Shown: piece after piece, positions 11,190 to 22,526 of the stretch
Numbering within the stretch: the first letter of the stretch is position 1
Layout: each line of letters begins with the position of its first letter
Source of the DNA: Rodentibacter myodis
GTDB lineage: Bacteria > Pseudomonadota > Gammaproteobacteria > Enterobacterales > Pasteurellaceae
Length of the DNA: 64,000 nt
Direction: 5' to 3'
Assembly (NCBI RefSeq): GCF_001999305.1
Contig: NZ_MLHQ01000025.1
Span: 50,864-114,863, forward strand
Notes under the pieces: generated by a model
What the model saw: the letters and a program-made list of their open reading frames with translations, nothing else
The model's database searches: none
What the model was told of the DNA's origin: nothing
Program-made: the position numbers and the translations under genes

Positions 11190-11771
11190 TTAAATTTGAC
11201 CGCACTTTTCTTTGTAATGATAGCGGCAAACGGAAAGATAAGAGTCGTTTCCACCGATTTGGATTTGCTCTCCTTCCCGAATCACCTCCCCTTTTTCACT
11301 TAAACGAAGGACAAAATTCGCCTTACGCCCACAGTAACAAATGGTTTTTAATTCTTCTAATTGATCCGCCCAAGCAAGCAAGTATTTACTGCCTTCAAAC
11401 AGCTCGGCTTGGAAATCGGTGCGTAATCCATAGCACAAGACAGGAATACCCAATTTATCAACCACATCGCTGAGTTGATAAACCTGCTGTTTGGTGAGAA
11501 ATTGTGCTTCATCTACCAACACGCAATGAATTTTTTTTTGCTGTAAGTGGTGGTTAATGTCATCAAATAAATTCGTGCCGGCATTAAATAAATGAGCCTC
11601 TTGAGAAATGCCGATACGGGATGTTACCTTCCCCACGCCAAAGCGATCATCAATCGCTGCCGTGTAAACCAGCGTGTTCATATTACGTTCACGGTAGTTA
11701 TAAGATGATTGCAGCAACGTGGTGGACTTGCCGGCATTCATTGTGGAGTAATAAAAATATAACTTTGCCAT
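11190..11771 (-). CDS. tdk: Thymidine kinase
   Basis: A 193-residue type II thymidine kinase that phosphorylates thymidine to dTMP in pyrimidine salvage. The P-loop MNAGKST is at residues 11-17, the DEAQFL motif holds the catalytic glutamate, and a zinc ribbon is formed by the CYC and CRYHYKEKC cysteines. Length equals other bacterial Tdk proteins. It lies 27 bases downstream of tsaD on the same strand, so the two are probably co-transcribed. Confidence 0.96.
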   Translation of the reverse strand: MAKLYFYYSTMNAGKSTTLLQSSYNYRERNMNTLVYTAAIDDRFGVGKVTSRIGISQEAHLFNAGTNLFDDINHHLQQKKIHCVLVDEAQFLTKQQVYQLSDVVDKLGIPVLCYGLRTDFQAELFEGSKYLLAWADQLEELKTICYCGRKANFVLRLSEKGEVIREGEQIQIGGNDSYLSVCRYHYKEKCGQI

Positions 11772-11798
11772 TCTTTCATTATCCGTTTCTAAATGAGC

Positions 11799-12842
11799 CT
11801 ATTCACTTTGAGTGTGGAGCGGTGGAAGTTCCATCATCGGCCAACGCGGTTTAACGTCAATGGCTAATTCACTTTGTTGACCTTGTTTTAAACGTAAAAA
11901 ACCGGTGTAGGCAATCATTGCACCGTTATCTGTGCAAAATTGTGGTTGTGGATAAAAGACTTCACCGCCTAATTTTTCCATCATTTCTGCTAAGGTTTCA
12001 CGTAATTTCTTGTTTGCACTCACGCCACCGGCAATCACCAAACGTTTGTAGCCGGTTTCTTTTAATGCGCGTTTGCATTTGATTGCCAAGGTATCTACCA
12101 CGGCATCTTGGAAAGCATAAGCAATATCCGCTTTGGTTTGTTCGGTGAGTTCGCCTGCTTCTTTCATTGCCTGATTTACCGTATTGGCGGCAAAGGTTTT
12201 TAAACCTGAAAAACTGAAATCAAGTCCCGGTCGGTCGGTCATTGGTCGTGGAAAAGTAAAACGATTTGGCGTGCCTTTTTCCGCAAGACGGGAGAGTGCC
12301 GAGCCTCCCGGATAATCTAATCCGAGCAGTTTGGCGGTTTTATCAAAGGCTTCGCCTGCCGCATCATCAATAGATTCGCCAATCACCTCATATTTTCCCA
12401 CGGCTTCCACCCGCACTAATTGGGTATGACCACCCGATACCAATAATGCCACGAAAGGAAAGTGCGGTCGATTTTCATCAAGCATTGGGGCAAGTAAATG
12501 TCCTTCCATATGATGAACCCCAATCGCCGGTACATTCCACGCATAAGCAAGGGAACGGGCAATGGTTGCCCCCACCAATAATGCCCCGACAAGCCCCGGG
12601 CCGCCGGTATAAGCTACGCCGTCAATATCTTCTGCGCTGAGTTTTGCTTCTGCCAATGCCGCCTGAATTAAGGGCGCAGTTTTGCGAATATGATCGCGTG
12701 AGGCTAGTTCCGGCACGACACCGCCGTAATCGGCGTGTAAGGCAATTTGGGTGTAAAGTTGGTTCGCTACCAAGCCTTTTTCTTCATCATAAATTGCGAC
12801 CCCTGTTTCATCACAGGAGGTTTCAATGCCTAAGATTTTCAT
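11799..12842 (-). CDS. tsaD: tRNA N6-threonylcarbamoyladenosine transferase TsaD
   Basis: A 347-residue Kae1/TsaD enzyme that transfers the threonylcarbamoyl group to A37 of ANN-decoding tRNAs, working with TsaB, TsaC and TsaE. With ATG 12842 as start ([14 protein letters not shown]) the metal-binding histidines fall at residues 111 and 115 (HHMEGH), as in E. coli. A longer reading frame back to 12938 lacks family similarity. It sits in the widely conserved tsaD / rpsU-dnaG-rpoD divergent arrangement, separated from rpsU by about 220 bases. Confidence 0.97.
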   Translation of the reverse strand: MKILGIETSCDETGVAIYDEEKGLVANQLYTQIALHADYGGVVPELASRDHIRKTAPLIQAALAEAKLSAEDIDGVAYTGGPGLVGALLVGATIARSLAYAWNVPAIGVHHMEGHLLAPMLDENRPHFPFVALLVSGGHTQLVRVEAVGKYEVIGESIDDAAGEAFDKTAKLLGLDYPGGSALSRLAEKGTPNRFTFPRPMTDRPGLDFSFSGLKTFAANTVNQAMKEAGELTEQTKADIAYAFQDAVVDTLAIKCKRALKETGYKRLVIAGGVSANKKLRETLAEMMEKLGGEVFYPQPQFCTDNGAMIAYTGFLRLKQGQQSELAIDVKPRWPMMELPPLHTQSE

Positions 12843-12945
12843 TGATTTTCTTAATGTTATTTGCAAAATGAGGCGTGATTTTACCCTGTTTAAGCGGTTT
12901 TCACCAGTTGAAAGCATAAATATTCGGGCGATCCCCATTCTTCCC

Positions 12946-12975
12946 TTTGCTTTTATCCTAAAAGTAGATTAGAAT
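12946..12975 (+). promoter_or_regulatory. Possible sigma-70 promoter for rpsU
   Basis: TTTGCT and TAGAAT are separated by 18 bases. It is the best match upstream of rpsU, but each hexamer deviates from consensus. Confidence 0.4.
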
Positions 12976-12992
12976 TGCGACCTTTATTAAAT

Positions 12993-13014
12993 CTGCCGTC
13001 TTTTGGGGCGGCAG
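12993..13014 (+). promoter_or_regulatory. Hairpin in the rpsU 5' leader
   Basis: CTGCCGTC (12993-13000) pairs with GGCGGCAG (13007-13014), 8 bp with one G-U pair. It lies in the predicted leader of rpsU and has no T-run after it, so it may be a leader structure rather than a terminator. Function unknown. Confidence 0.45.
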
Positions 13015-13062
13015 TAAAATTTTAAATTGCAATTAAATTAAACTCATTGAGGTGATTGGCTT

Positions 13063-13278
13063 ATGCCTGTAATTAAAGTACGTGAAAACGAATCATTTGA
13101 CGTAGCTTTACGTCGTTTCAAACGCTCTTGCGAAAAAGCCGGTATTTTGGCAGAGGTTCGCGCTCGTGAATTCTATGAAAAACCAACTACAATTCGTAAA
13201 CGTGAAAAAGCAACCCTTGCAAAACGTCACGCTAAACGCAACGCTCGCGAAAATGCGCGCAACACCCGTTTATACTAA
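13063..13278 (+). CDS. rpsU: 30S ribosomal protein S21
   Basis: A 71-residue, very basic protein beginning [23 protein letters not shown], nearly identical to S21 of other gammaproteobacteria. S21 helps the 30S subunit select initiation sites. GAGGTG lies upstream at a comfortable distance. It is the first gene of the macromolecular synthesis operon rpsU-dnaG-rpoD, and a terminator hairpin follows it as in E. coli, giving more S21 than primase. Confidence 0.98.
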   Translation: MPVIKVRENESFDVALRRFKRSCEKAGILAEVRAREFYEKPTTIRKREKATLAKRHAKRNARENARNTRLY

Positions 13279-13309
13279 TTTGTAGTATTTTCAAACTCGA
13301 GTTGACACA

Positions 13310-13340
13310 AACCGTGATTCCTTTGGTATCACGGTTTTGT
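13310..13340 (+). terminator. Partial terminator between rpsU and dnaG
   Basis: A 9-bp stem AACCGTGAT/ATCACGGTT with a 9-base loop, then TTGTTGCTTT. The weak T-run suits a leaky terminator that lowers dnaG expression relative to rpsU. Confidence 0.8.
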
Positions 13341-13400
13341 TGCTTTAAAATTTACGCAAAAATGACCGCACTTTCACATCACATTTAAGGAGGCAACACA

Positions 13401-15182
13401 ATGAAAGGCTCAATTCCTCGCCCGTTTATTGATGATTTGCTGACAAAATCCAACATTGTTGATGTGGTAAATTCCCGCGTAAAACTCAAAAAAGCCGGTC
13501 GGGATTATCAAGCCTGCTGCCCTTTCCATCACGAAAAAACACCTTCTTTCACGGTAAGTGAAAAAAAACAGTTTTACCATTGCTTTGGCTGTGGTGCGCA
13601 CGGCAATGCCATTTCTTTTCTGATGGACTATGACAAACTTGAATTTGTTGAAGCGATTGAAGAACTCGCTGCAATGGCGGGCTTGGAAGTACCCTATGAA
13701 AAACGGGCTAACAGCAATGGAAAACCGCAAGCAAGCTACCAAACAAAGCGTAATTTATACGAGTTGATGCAAGCCATTGCGTCTTTTTATCAAACTCAAC
13801 TTCCTTTGAGTGTTCCTGCGCAAAGTTATCTGCAACAACGTGGGCTTTCGTCGGAGATTATTACCCGCTTTCAAATTGGTTTTGTACCCAATACGCCGGA
13901 TACGGTGTTACGCAAATTTGGTGTGAATCGGGAAGAACAACAAAAATTGTTTGATCTCGGTATGCTTTCCCGTAATGAACGTGGAAATATTTATGATAAA
14001 TTCCGCCATCGCATTATGTTCCCTATTCGGGATAAACGTGGGCGGACTGTGGCTTTTGGCGGACGGGTATTGGGGGATGAAAAACCCAAATATTTAAACT
14101 CACCGGAAACCATCACTTACCACAAGGGAAGCGAACTTTACGGTTTATATGAAGCCTTGCAGGCAAATGATGAACCGACAAAATTGCTTGTGGTTGAAGG
14201 CTATATGGATGTGGTGGCATTGGCGCAATTTGGCGTGGATTATGCTGTTGCCTCCCTTGGCACTTCTACCACTTCGGAACAAATTCAACTGCTTTTTCGC
14301 TCAACCGAACAAGTTATTTGTTGTTACGATGGGGATCGTGCAGGACGTGATGCAGCGTGGCGGGCTTTGGAAAATGCCTTGCCTTATTTGGAAGACGGAC
14401 GGCAAATTAAATTTATTTTCCTGCCTGACGGCGAAGACCCCGATACTTATATTCGCCAATATGGCAAAGAAAAATTTGAAGAATATATTGAAAGCGCGCA
14501 ATCATTAACCGAATTTTTATTCGCTCATTTAAGTCCGCAAGTGGATTTTTCAACAAAAGAAGGGCGGGGAAAATTGGTTGCACTTGCCGCACCGTTAATT
14601 CGCCAAATTCCGGGGAATGCTTTACGGTTATCGCTACGCAATACCTTGGCGCAAAAATTGGGGATTTTTGATGAATCGCAACTGGAAAGTTTAATTCCAA
14701 AACAAGCCGAAAATAAAACCGCCACAGGCATAGATGCGCAACCGAAAATGAAACAAACGCCAATGCGTGTGGTGATTTCTTTGCTATTGCAAAATACGCA
14801 TTTAGTAAATCGCATTACAGAAGCCGGTTTAATGGCATTACGGGCAGAAGCGGGTTACGATTTATTGGAAAAACTGACCGCACTTTGTCGTGAACGGAAA
14901 GGCATTACCACCGGACAAATTTTGGAATATTTCCGTGATACGGAATACAGTCGCCCCCTTGAAATTTTGGCAACTTGGGAGCATTTACTGAGCGACGCCG
15001 AGATCATCAATGCTTTTTCACAAAATTATCGCCGTTTAAATATTCAAGCCATTGAACGTGATATTGAAATGCTTATTGCGAAAGAACGATCGGCAGGATT
15101 AACCGAGCAGGAAAGGCAGGTGCTTGTCACGCTGATTACCAGCAAAGAAGCACAGAAAAAACAGTTAGTTAATCCTCAATAA
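13401..15182 (+). CDS. dnaG: DNA primase
   Basis: A 593-residue replicative primase that makes RNA primers at the fork. The N-terminal zinc ribbon holds CPFHHEKTPSFTVS and CFGCGAHG (about residues 40-64). The central RNA-polymerase/TOPRIM core includes VVEGYMDVVAL and the acidic CCYDGDRAGRDAA motif. The C-terminal third is the DnaB-binding helical domain. A strong AAGGAGG ribosome site precedes ATG 13401. It is the second gene of the rpsU-dnaG-rpoD operon, with an uptake signal in the gap before it. Confidence 0.98.
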   Translation: MKGSIPRPFIDDLLTKSNIVDVVNSRVKLKKAGRDYQACCPFHHEKTPSFTVSEKKQFYHCFGCGAHGNAISFLMDYDKLEFVEAIEELAAMAGLEVPYEKRANSNGKPQASYQTKRNLYELMQAIASFYQTQLPLSVPAQSYLQQRGLSSEIITRFQIGFVPNTPDTVLRKFGVNREEQQKLFDLGMLSRNERGNIYDKFRHRIMFPIRDKRGRTVAFGGRVLGDEKPKYLNSPETITYHKGSELYGLYEALQANDEPTKLLVVEGYMDVVALAQFGVDYAVASLGTSTTSEQIQLLFRSTEQVICCYDGDRAGRDAAWRALENALPYLEDGRQIKFIFLPDGEDPDTYIRQYGKEKFEEYIESAQSLTEFLFAHLSPQVDFSTKEGRGKLVALAAPLIRQIPGNALRLSLRNTLAQKLGIFDESQLESLIPKQAENKTATGIDAQPKMKQTPMRVVISLLLQNTHLVNRITEAGLMALRAEAGYDLLEKLTALCRERKGITTGQILEYFRDTEYSRPLEILATWEHLLSDAEIINAFSQNYRRLNIQAIERDIEMLIAKERSAGLTEQERQVLVTLITSKEAQKKQLVNPQ

Positions 15183-15250
15183 CAATGATAGAATCTTTCG
15201 TTCAAGCGAAAATTCATCCTGACAAAATTAACGCGACACGGATATAAAAA

Positions 15251-17137
15251 ATGGAACAAAATCAACAATCTACCGCAGAACAATATTCGGAACAAATTGA
15301 ACAACTGATGGAATTGGGACGGACGCAAGGATACCTCACCTATGCCGAAATCAATGACTTACTTCCTGAAGATGTGATTGATCCCGAATATTACGACAAA
15401 CTACTGCAAACATTGCAAAATGATGCGGGCATCCCGGTGTTGGATGAAGCACCGGAAAGCGATGATATGATGTTAAACGAGACCATTCCGGATGAAGATG
15501 CGGTGGAAGAAGCCACACAAATTCTTTCTAATGTAGAATCCGAAATTGGTCGCACAACCGACCCCGTGCGTATGTATATGCGTGAAATGGGGACGGTTGA
15601 TTTGCTTACCCGTGAAGATGAAATCAGCATTGCCAAACGTATCGAAGAAGGGATTGATGAAGTGCAAACCTCCATCGCCGCCTATCCGGAAGCATTAAGT
15701 GACTTAATTGCACAATATGAAAGGGTGGAAGAAGGCAATGTTCGTCTGGCAGACCTTATCACCGGTTTTGTTGATCCTAATGCGGTTTCGGAAGAAGCAA
15801 CGGAATTATCCGATGATTTTGATGAAGATGAAGAAAATATTGATTCCAATGTGGGTGATGTACCTGAAAGTGAAGAAGAGGAAGAAGACAGTGAATCGAC
15901 TTCCGATAGCAATGATTCCGATAACAGTATTGATCCTGAAGTTGCGCGTGAGAAGTTCACGCAACTAAAAGTGCAACATAGCAAAACACTTGCCGTGATT
16001 GAAAAACACGGTCGTGATCATAAAAAAGCACAAGAGCAAATTGCCCTGCTTGCCGACATTTTCAAACAATTCCGTCTTGTTCCAAAACAATTCGATGTAC
16101 TTGTGTTATCAATGAAAAATATGATGAAACGTGTGCGTGGCGAAGAGCGTCAATTACAAAAAGTATTAATTGATATTGCCGGTATGCCGAAGGATGAATT
16201 TGAAGTGTTAATAACCAAGTACGGTAGTAACGATGCGTGGTTGAATAAAGCTCTCAAATCCAGTAAACCTTGGGCAAAACGCTTGCCAAAATATGAAGAT
16301 CGTATTCGTCAAGCCATTGCAAATTTAGTGACCTTTGAGCAACATTCAAAGCTCACCGTCCAACAAATGCGTACCATCTGTGATGCCGTCGCACGAGGTG
16401 AGCAAAAATCACGCCGTGCGAAAAAAGAAATGGTGGAAGCCAACTTACGTTTGGTTATTTCCATTGCCAAAAAATACACCAACCGAGGTTTACAATTCTT
16501 GGATTTAATTCAAGAAGGAAATATCGGTTTGATGAAAGCGGTGGATAAATTTGAATATCGCCGTGGTTATAAGTTCTCAACTTATGCAACTTGGTGGATT
16601 CGTCAAGCCATTACACGTTCTATTGCAGACCAAGCCCGCACGATTCGTATTCCGGTTCATATGATTGAGACCATCAATAAATTGAACCGTATTTCCCGTC
16701 AAATGCTGCAAGAAATGGGGCGTGAAGCAACACCGGAAGAATTGGCAGAGCGAATGGGAATGCCGGAAGATAAAATTCGCAAAGTGTTAAAAATTGCGAA
16801 AGAACCAATTTCGATGGAAACCCCAATCGGTGATGACGATGATTCCCATTTAGGCGATTTTATTGAAGATAATACCCTTGAATTGCCACTGGATTCTGCA
16901 ACGGCACAAAGCCTTAAAGCCGCAACGCACGAAGTGTTGGAAGGCTTAACTCCGCGTGAGGCAAAAGTGTTGCGTATGCGTTTTGGGATTGATATGAATA
17001 CGGATCACACCCTTGAAGAAGTGGGTAAACAATTTGATGTAACCCGTGAACGTATCCGTCAAATTGAAGCCAAAGCCCTTCGCAAACTTCGCCATCCAAG
17101 TCGTTCTGAAACATTACGTAGTTTCTTAGATGACTAG
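15251..17137 (+). CDS. rpoD: RNA polymerase sigma-70 factor RpoD
   Basis: A 628-residue housekeeping sigma factor. Region 1.1 is N-terminal, followed by region 1.2 ([11 protein letters not shown]) and the large acidic non-conserved insert, which has a run rich in Glu and Ser around residues 180-235. Region 2 holds [20 protein letters not shown] and the -10-binding [15 protein letters not shown]. Regions 3 and 4 end with [20 protein letters not shown], which reads the -35 element. Length matches family members with the insert. It is the last gene of the macromolecular synthesis operon and is followed by a terminator. Confidence 0.98.
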   Translation: MEQNQQSTAEQYSEQIEQLMELGRTQGYLTYAEINDLLPEDVIDPEYYDKLLQTLQNDAGIPVLDEAPESDDMMLNETIPDEDAVEEATQILSNVESEIGRTTDPVRMYMREMGTVDLLTREDEISIAKRIEEGIDEVQTSIAAYPEALSDLIAQYERVEEGNVRLADLITGFVDPNAVSEEATELSDDFDEDEENIDSNVGDVPESEEEEEDSESTSDSNDSDNSIDPEVAREKFTQLKVQHSKTLAVIEKHGRDHKKAQEQIALLADIFKQFRLVPKQFDVLVLSMKNMMKRVRGEERQLQKVLIDIAGMPKDEFEVLITKYGSNDAWLNKALKSSKPWAKRLPKYEDRIRQAIANLVTFEQHSKLTVQQMRTICDAVARGEQKSRRAKKEMVEANLRLVISIAKKYTNRGLQFLDLIQEGNIGLMKAVDKFEYRRGYKFSTYATWWIRQAITRSIADQARTIRIPVHMIETINKLNRISRQMLQEMGREATPEELAERMGMPEDKIRKVLKIAKEPISMETPIGDDDDSHLGDFIEDNTLELPLDSATAQSLKAATHEVLEGLTPREAKVLRMRFGIDMNTDHTLEEVGKQFDVTRERIRQIEAKALRKLRHPSRSETLRSFLDD

Positions 17138-17153
17138 CTCAAAATAGACGTAA

Positions 17154-17186
17154 AAAAGGATAACCAAAAAGTTATCCTTTTCTTTT
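17154..17186 (+). terminator. Terminator after rpoD
   Basis: An 11-bp stem (AAAAGGATAAC/GTTATCCTTTT) with a 6-base loop and T-rich tail follows the rpoD stop; it is also usable from the dusC side. Confidence 0.9.
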
Positions 17187-17226
17187 ATCAATTCAAAACT
17201 ACGTGAAAATTGACCGCACTTTTATC

Positions 17227-18168
17227 TCAATTTATCGCCATTTGCCCTAATCTTTTCCTTAAATCATCCGCCGTTTGGCAGGTTTTGATTTTTTCAAAGA
17301 CTGTATTGGCTTCATCATATTCCTTATTTAAATAACGTAGCCATTGCTTAATGCGTGCAACGTGGTAAAAACCGGAATCGTGAAAATTCTCCATTTCGGC
17401 ATACTTTTGTAAAATTTTCTGAACCTCAACCCACGGCATTTTGGGGGCATTTGTTTTTAAAACATTGCTTAAATTTGGAATATTTAACGCACCACGCCCC
17501 ACCATTAAGTCTTGGCAACCGGTTTCTGCAAGGCAACGTTGTCCATCCTGCCAATGCCAAATTTCTCCATTGGCGATAACGGGGATTGATAAACGCTTAC
17601 GCACTTCACCAATTTTTGCCCAATTAATGCGATCTGCACGATAACCATCCGTTTTAGTTCGCCCGTGAATAGTGATTTCCGTTGCTCCGCCTTGCACTAC
17701 GGCATCGGCAATTTCAAAGGCTTGAGAAATATCGTCCCAACCTAACCGTACTTTGACACTCACCGGCAAATGGCAAGGCACTGCTTGGCGTAAAACCTGT
17801 GTTGCACGATAAATTAACTCGGGTTGTTTAAGCAATGCCGCTCCACCATTGCTTCCATTTACGGTTTTAGACGGACAACCGCAATTTAAGTCAATACCTT
17901 GCGAACCCAATTCAATTGCCCGTATTGCGTTCTCGGCTAAATAATTCGGATGTTGTCCGAGTAATTGCACCCGTACAGGTGTGCCGGAGGGGGTAAAGCC
18001 CCGATTTTTCAATTCAGGGCATAAACGATAAAACACTTTTTCAGGAAGAAGTTGATCAACGACACGGACAAATTCCGTAATACATAAATCGTAGTCGTTC
18101 ACTTCAGTGAGGAGTTGACGTACAAAGGGATCTAATACGCCCTGCATTGGTGCAAGAAGAACACGCAC
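17227..18168 (-). CDS. dusC: tRNA-dihydrouridine(16) synthase DusC
   Basis: A 313-residue flavin enzyme that reduces uridine 16 in the tRNA D-loop. It begins [13 protein letters not shown] and has the catalytic cysteine motif [12 protein letters not shown] near residue 98, [14 protein letters not shown], and the FMN phosphate-binding NGEIWHW. VRIKQW-type sequence ([12 protein letters not shown]) in the C-terminal helical domain fits the DusC subfamily rather than DusA or DusB. It starts 3 bases after the djlA stop, so djlA-dusC is likely one transcript. Confidence 0.95.
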   Translation of the reverse strand: MRVLLAPMQGVLDPFVRQLLTEVNDYDLCITEFVRVVDQLLPEKVFYRLCPELKNRGFTPSGTPVRVQLLGQHPNYLAENAIRAIELGSQGIDLNCGCPSKTVNGSNGGAALLKQPELIYRATQVLRQAVPCHLPVSVKVRLGWDDISQAFEIADAVVQGGATEITIHGRTKTDGYRADRINWAKIGEVRKRLSIPVIANGEIWHWQDGQRCLAETGCQDLMVGRGALNIPNLSNVLKTNAPKMPWVEVQKILQKYAEMENFHDSGFYHVARIKQWLRYLNKEYDEANTVFEKIKTCQTADDLRKRLGQMAIN

Positions 18169-18171
18169 AGG

Positions 18172-19038
18172 CTATTTCCAGCCTTTTGCTTTACAAATTA
18201 AATCGTAAGCCGCTTGAATTTGTTGTGCTTTTTCTTTTGCCATTTCCATCATTTCCGGCGGTAATCCTTTTGCCACCAGTTTATCCGGATGATGTTCGTT
18301 CATTAAACGGCGATAAGCACGTTTTACCGTGTTACGATCGTCCGATTCATTCACGCCCAATACTTTGTAAGCATCACTTAATGTTGGACCTGAAGATTGT
18401 TGATACGCACCACTTTGTTGATATTCATAGCCACCACGCTGTTGATACGCCCCTTGTTGATACTGGCGATAGAATCCGCCTTGGGTGAAGGTGCGTGCTG
18501 CCATTTCCATTGCGAGCATTTGTTCAAATTGCAAACGTGATAAGCCCAATTCTTCGGCAATTACATAAAGAACGTCTTTTTCACCTTCGTGCAGTTGGGA
18601 ATCGGAGAAAGCGGCTTGCACTTGTACGTGTAAAAACATCCGCAATAAATCTGCCCGTTGTCCACATCCAATACGGAATTCACGAATGACTTGGCGAATA
18701 GGGAAATCAGGCTCTTTACCACGGCGAAAAGCATCTTGCGCCAGTTTGCGTCCGTTATCATCTAATTTCATTTGCGCCATTAATTGGCTGGCAAGTTGAA
18801 TATCTTCTTCCGTAACACGGCCTTTGGCTTTGCTCAAATGCCCAAGTACGGCAAACGTGGTTTGCATAAATAAATCTTGGCGCGTGGTTTTACGTTTAAA
18901 GAAACTGGAATTGACTGCACCAAGTTCGTACAACTTTTTATCGGCAATTGAACCTAAAATCAGCCCGACAATCGCACCAAAAAAGCCTGCCATTTTCCAG
19001 CCGATAAACACACCTAAAATTTTTCCAATAAAATTCAT
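18172..19038 (-). CDS. djlA: Co-chaperone DjlA
   Basis: A 288-residue membrane-anchored DnaK partner. One N-terminal transmembrane segment (about residues 5-32) is followed by a TerB-like helical domain, a Tyr/Gln/Gly-rich linker with repeats such as YQQGAYQQ, and a C-terminal J domain. The J domain carries the essential HPD motif (NEHHPDKLV). The layout is the inverse of DnaJ and typical of DjlA, which modulates envelope stress and capsule signalling with DnaK. It is upstream of and probably co-transcribed with dusC. Confidence 0.95.
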   Translation of the reverse strand: MNFIGKILGVFIGWKMAGFFGAIVGLILGSIADKKLYELGAVNSSFFKRKTTRQDLFMQTTFAVLGHLSKAKGRVTEEDIQLASQLMAQMKLDDNGRKLAQDAFRRGKEPDFPIRQVIREFRIGCGQRADLLRMFLHVQVQAAFSDSQLHEGEKDVLYVIAEELGLSRLQFEQMLAMEMAARTFTQGGFYRQYQQGAYQQRGGYEYQQSGAYQQSSGPTLSDAYKVLGVNESDDRNTVKRAYRRLMNEHHPDKLVAKGLPPEMMEMAKEKAQQIQAAYDLICKAKGWK

Positions 19039-19140
19039 TCTTTCCCCTGTTCATTCAAAGTGCGGTTATTTTTTTGTTTATTTTTATCCTCAAACAAGGA
19101 CCTTTCCCCTAAATGGTGATAAAGCTTTATTTATCAAGGT

Positions 19141-19782
19141 TTATACGCCAAATTCTGCACGATAGGCACGCATTTCCGACAAATAGTTGCAATATCGCGG
19201 ATCTTGTTCAATAAATTGCATTAAATCATCTAAATCAATAATTGATAGCACACGACATTGATAATCACGCTCTACTTCTTGAATGGCGGAATGTTCGCCT
19301 TTGCCACGTTCTTTTCGGTTCAAGGCAATGAGTACGGCAGCAAGTTCGGCATTATTGGCGTTAATTAATGCCATTGACTCACGAATTGCCGTGCCGGCAG
19401 TGATGACATCATCCACCAATAACACCTTGCCTTGTAACGGACTGCCGATGAGATTTCCGCCTTCGCCGTGATCTTTTGCTTCTTTGCGATTAAAGCAAAC
19501 CGGTTTATCAATGTTATAGCGGTTAAACAAAGCAATAGACACCGTAGTACCAATGGGAATGCCTTTATAAGCAGGGCCAAAAACAACATCAAAATCGACC
19601 GCACTTGCTTGGATCGCTGCCGCATAAAATTCACCCAAACGTGCTAAATCTGCCCCGGTGTTAAATAAACCGGCATTGAAAAAATACGGACTTTTACGCC
19701 CTGATTTCAAGGTAAATTCACCAAATTTTAATACATTACGGCTTAAGGCAAATTCAATAAAATCACGTTTATACTGTTCCAT
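19141..19782 (-). CDS. pyrE: Orotate phosphoribosyltransferase
   Basis: A 213-residue enzyme of de novo UMP synthesis; it joins orotate to PRPP. The PRPP loop [13 protein letters not shown] and the flexible catalytic loop [12 protein letters not shown] are intact. It lies 9 bases downstream of rph on the same strand, the conserved rph-pyrE order in which pyrE expression depends on rph translation in enteric bacteria. No frameshift is seen. Confidence 0.97.
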   Translation of the reverse strand: MEQYKRDFIEFALSRNVLKFGEFTLKSGRKSPYFFNAGLFNTGADLARLGEFYAAAIQASAVDFDVVFGPAYKGIPIGTTVSIALFNRYNIDKPVCFNRKEAKDHGEGGNLIGSPLQGKVLLVDDVITAGTAIRESMALINANNAELAAVLIALNRKERGKGEHSAIQEVERDYQCRVLSIIDLDDLMQFIEQDPRYCNYLSEMRAYRAEFGV

Positions 19783-19791
19783 TGTTGTTCC

Positions 19792-20508
19792 TTATAAGCC
19801 TAGTGCTTCACGTTGTGCAGCAAAAATTTGATGACAACCCTGTTTAGCTAAATCCAGTAATGTTAATAATTCTTCGTGGCTGAATGGTTCGCCTTCTGCC
19901 GTGCCTTGCACTTCAATCATTCTTCCGTCTTCCATCATCACCACATTCATATCCGTTTCCGCGGCAGAATCTTCTACATATTCCAAATCACAAACCGCTT
20001 CACCTTCTACAATGCCAACAGAAATAGCTGACACTAAACCTTTAATCGGATTTGTTTTTAATGTGCCGTTTTCAATTAAACCATTAATTGCATCACACAA
20101 GGCAACCGCCGCCCCGGTAATGGAGGCCGTACGCGTGCCGCCATCTGCCTGAATTACATCGCAATCAAGGGTGATCGCGCGTTCACCAAGGGCTTTTAGA
20201 TCGACCATTGCACGTAACGAACGAGCAATTAAACGTTGGATTTCCATCGTGCGTCCACCCTGTTTCCCCTTTGCCGCTTCACGTTGCATACGGCTGTGGG
20301 TTGAACGTGGCAACATACCGTATTCCGCCGTTACCCAACCTTGATTTTGCCCCTTCAAAAAACGAGGCACGCTTTCTTCCACAGTTGCGGTACAAAGCAC
20401 TTTGGTATCGCCAAACTCAACCAAAACCGAACCTTCGGCGTGTTTGGTGTAATGACGGGTAATTTTAATTTGGCGGGGTTGATGATTTTCTCGATTATTC
20501 GGACGCAT
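19792..20508 (-). CDS. rph: Ribonuclease PH
   Basis: A 238-residue phosphorolytic 3'-exoribonuclease that trims tRNA 3' ends. It starts [14 protein letters not shown], carries the phosphate-binding [16 protein letters not shown] region and the conserved [20 protein letters not shown], and keeps a full C-terminus. Unlike E. coli K-12 it has no truncating frameshift. It heads the rph-pyrE unit, with its promoter presumably in the short gap that also holds the dauA terminator. Confidence 0.97.
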   Translation of the reverse strand: MRPNNRENHQPRQIKITRHYTKHAEGSVLVEFGDTKVLCTATVEESVPRFLKGQNQGWVTAEYGMLPRSTHSRMQREAAKGKQGGRTMEIQRLIARSLRAMVDLKALGERAITLDCDVIQADGGTRTASITGAAVALCDAINGLIENGTLKTNPIKGLVSAISVGIVEGEAVCDLEYVEDSAAETDMNVVMMEDGRMIEVQGTAEGEPFSHEELLTLLDLAKQGCHQIFAAQREALGL

Positions 20509-20530
20509 AAAAATTCCTTGATATGTAAAT

Positions 20531-20560
20531 AAAAAAGCGCACTATTCTAGCACGCTTTTG
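20531..20560 (-). terminator. Terminator after dauA
   Basis: An imperfect hairpin (AAAAAAGCGC...GCACGCTTTTG) in the 59-base gap between dauA and rph. On the minus strand it is followed by TTTTTTATTT. Confidence 0.7.
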
Positions 20561-20567
20561 TTTTTGC

Positions 20568-22310
20568 TTAGGAATGAGATTGCTCAAAATCACGAATTTT
20601 ATTGAAAGTTTCACTCAAATCCGCCGCAAAATTAATCTTCTGAATTTCTGGTGCCGAATTTGATTTCACCAACATTCTGAGCGGTTGGAATTGCATATTA
20701 CAGAGGTAAAGTTGCTGATGAGGCAGCATATGTTGCACAAATCTTGTCAAAGCGTGAATTCCCCCCGTATCCAGTACCGTCACCGCATCGCACTGCAGTA
20801 CAATGTGCTTGATTTCGTGATCCGTATATACGGTTTTATCGTGAAGATCCGAAAATAATTTATCCGCTGCCGCAAAAAATAATGGCCCACTGATACGGTA
20901 AACCAGTACATCATCCAAATCTTCCGGAGCGTTATGCTCAATAGCTTTTGTCATTTCTGCAATAGTGCGGATAAATAAAAGGCTCGCCAGCAATACACCG
21001 ATACTAATGGCAATCACCATATCAAATAAGACGGTCAAAATCAGACAGGTGATCAATACCGCCATTTCATTTTTACCGGAACGGCGTGCCAAATGAATAA
21101 TTTCATTCACACTTGCCATATTCCACGCCACCACTAAAAGCAATGCAGCCATTGAAGAAAGCGGTAAATAAGAAAGGGCTTGTGCAAATAAAAGCAAGGA
21201 AAATAACACTAAAAGCGCGTGAACCACACTGGCAATGGGCGAAACCGCACCGGATTTTACATTGGCTGCCGAGCGGGCAATTGCTGCCGTTGCGGTAATA
21301 CCACCAAAAAATGGAGAGACAAGATTGCCAAGACCTTGTGCGAGCAATTCATTATTGGAATGATGTTTGGTGTCTGTCATATTATCAAGCACCACCGCAC
21401 ACAATAAGGACTCAATCGCCCCCAAGACCGCCATTGAAAACGCCGCAGGTAATAAGGCTTGTAGGCCATTAAAATCCCATTGAATAAGTTCGCCCTGTGC
21501 ATTTGGAATATTCCAAGGCAAGACAAAATCCGGCAATACATTTGGAATACCTTGTCCTATCGAACCATCGGGCAATGTATATTGAAACGCAGAACCGATC
21601 GTTGCTACCTCAAAATCAAAATACTGTAACGCTAAAGCAAGGATTGTACCGATAATCACCGCCGGTAAATGTCCCGGGATCGATAGGCGTAATTTATGCC
21701 ATTGGGTGAGTACCAATAATGTCACCACGCCAACGGCGGTATCCGCCCAGTTTATGGTGGGAAGTGCGGTCAAAATTGCGTGAATTTTTTCCAGATAATG
21801 CGCCGGCATTTTTTCAATACTCAGCCCGAGGAAATCTTTAATTTGTAACGTACCGATTGTGATGCCAATTCCACAGGTAAAACCTAAGGTTACGGGCAAA
21901 GGAATATATTCAATTAATCGTCCAAGTCGGAACAATGCCATTAGAATTAAAATCACACCGGCAAGCAAGGTTGCCATTAGCAAACCGCTCAACCCAAATT
22001 GTTGCGTGACCGGATATAAAATCACCACAAAAGCAGCGGTAGGCCCTGAAATATTAAAACGGGAACCGCCGGTGATTGTGATCACAATGCCTGCGATAAT
22101 CGCCGTATAAAGCCCGTGTTGTGGTGCAACACCGCTGGCAATTGCCAATGCCATTGAAAGCGGAATGGCAATCACACCAACAGTTAAACCGGCGATAATG
22201 TCACGAATTAATGATTTTTTCGTATAACCGGCACGGAAAGCATCTTTCAATGCGCTGAATGGTTTTACGGCTAAAAACACATTTTTAGAAAATAAAGATT
22301 TAATGTGCAT
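20568..22310 (-). CDS. dauA: SulP-family C4-dicarboxylate/anion transporter DauA (YchM-like)
   Basis: A 580-residue inner-membrane SLC26/SulP carrier with a C-terminal STAS domain (about residues 450-570, with [15 protein letters not shown]). The transmembrane core shows [34 protein letters not shown] and [18 protein letters not shown], closely matching E. coli DauA, an aerobic succinate transporter. Length is slightly longer than the E. coli protein at the N-terminus. Other SulP members move sulfate or bicarbonate, so the substrate is inferred. Confidence 0.88.
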   Translation of the reverse strand: MHIKSLFSKNVFLAVKPFSALKDAFRAGYTKKSLIRDIIAGLTVGVIAIPLSMALAIASGVAPQHGLYTAIIAGIVITITGGSRFNISGPTAAFVVILYPVTQQFGLSGLLMATLLAGVILILMALFRLGRLIEYIPLPVTLGFTCGIGITIGTLQIKDFLGLSIEKMPAHYLEKIHAILTALPTINWADTAVGVVTLLVLTQWHKLRLSIPGHLPAVIIGTILALALQYFDFEVATIGSAFQYTLPDGSIGQGIPNVLPDFVLPWNIPNAQGELIQWDFNGLQALLPAAFSMAVLGAIESLLCAVVLDNMTDTKHHSNNELLAQGLGNLVSPFFGGITATAAIARSAANVKSGAVSPIASVVHALLVLFSLLLFAQALSYLPLSSMAALLLVVAWNMASVNEIIHLARRSGKNEMAVLITCLILTVLFDMVIAISIGVLLASLLFIRTIAEMTKAIEHNAPEDLDDVLVYRISGPLFFAAADKLFSDLHDKTVYTDHEIKHIVLQCDAVTVLDTGGIHALTRFVQHMLPHQQLYLCNMQFQPLRMLVKSNSAPEIQKINFAADLSETFNKIRDFEQSHS

Positions 22311-22436
22311 AAAAAAACGCCAAAAAGTGGATAAAGTGCGGTTATTTTAGCGAAAGTTTAAAAAGATTTTAATGTTCTAACGCAAAAAACTTGACTAAAC
22401 CAAGACAAATCTTTATAGTTCGCACCACCTCAACAC

Positions 22437-22526
22437 GGTGAGATGTCCGAGTGGTTGAAGGAGCACGCCTGGAAAGCGTGTATGTGCGAAAGTGCATCGG
22501 GGGTTCGAATCCCCCTCTCACCGCCA
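22437..22526 (+). tRNA. tRNA-Ser (GGA), attL of the satellite island
   Basis: A complete class II tRNA with a long variable arm. The anticodon loop CTGGAAA sits between CACGC and GCGTG, giving anticodon GGA, and the 3' CCA is encoded (22524-22526). A P4-type integrase gene starts 199 bases downstream, so the 3' end of this gene is the likely left attachment site of the island. Confidence 0.97.

Noticed and set aside
15682..15984. Ser-rich minus-strand frame opposite the rpoD acidic insert
   Set aside because: It is the shadow of Glu/Asp/Ser-rich codons of region 1-2 of sigma-70, with no start signals.
19792..20508. rph checked for the E. coli K-12-type truncating frameshift
   Set aside because: The reading frame is full length (238 residues) with the normal C-terminus.
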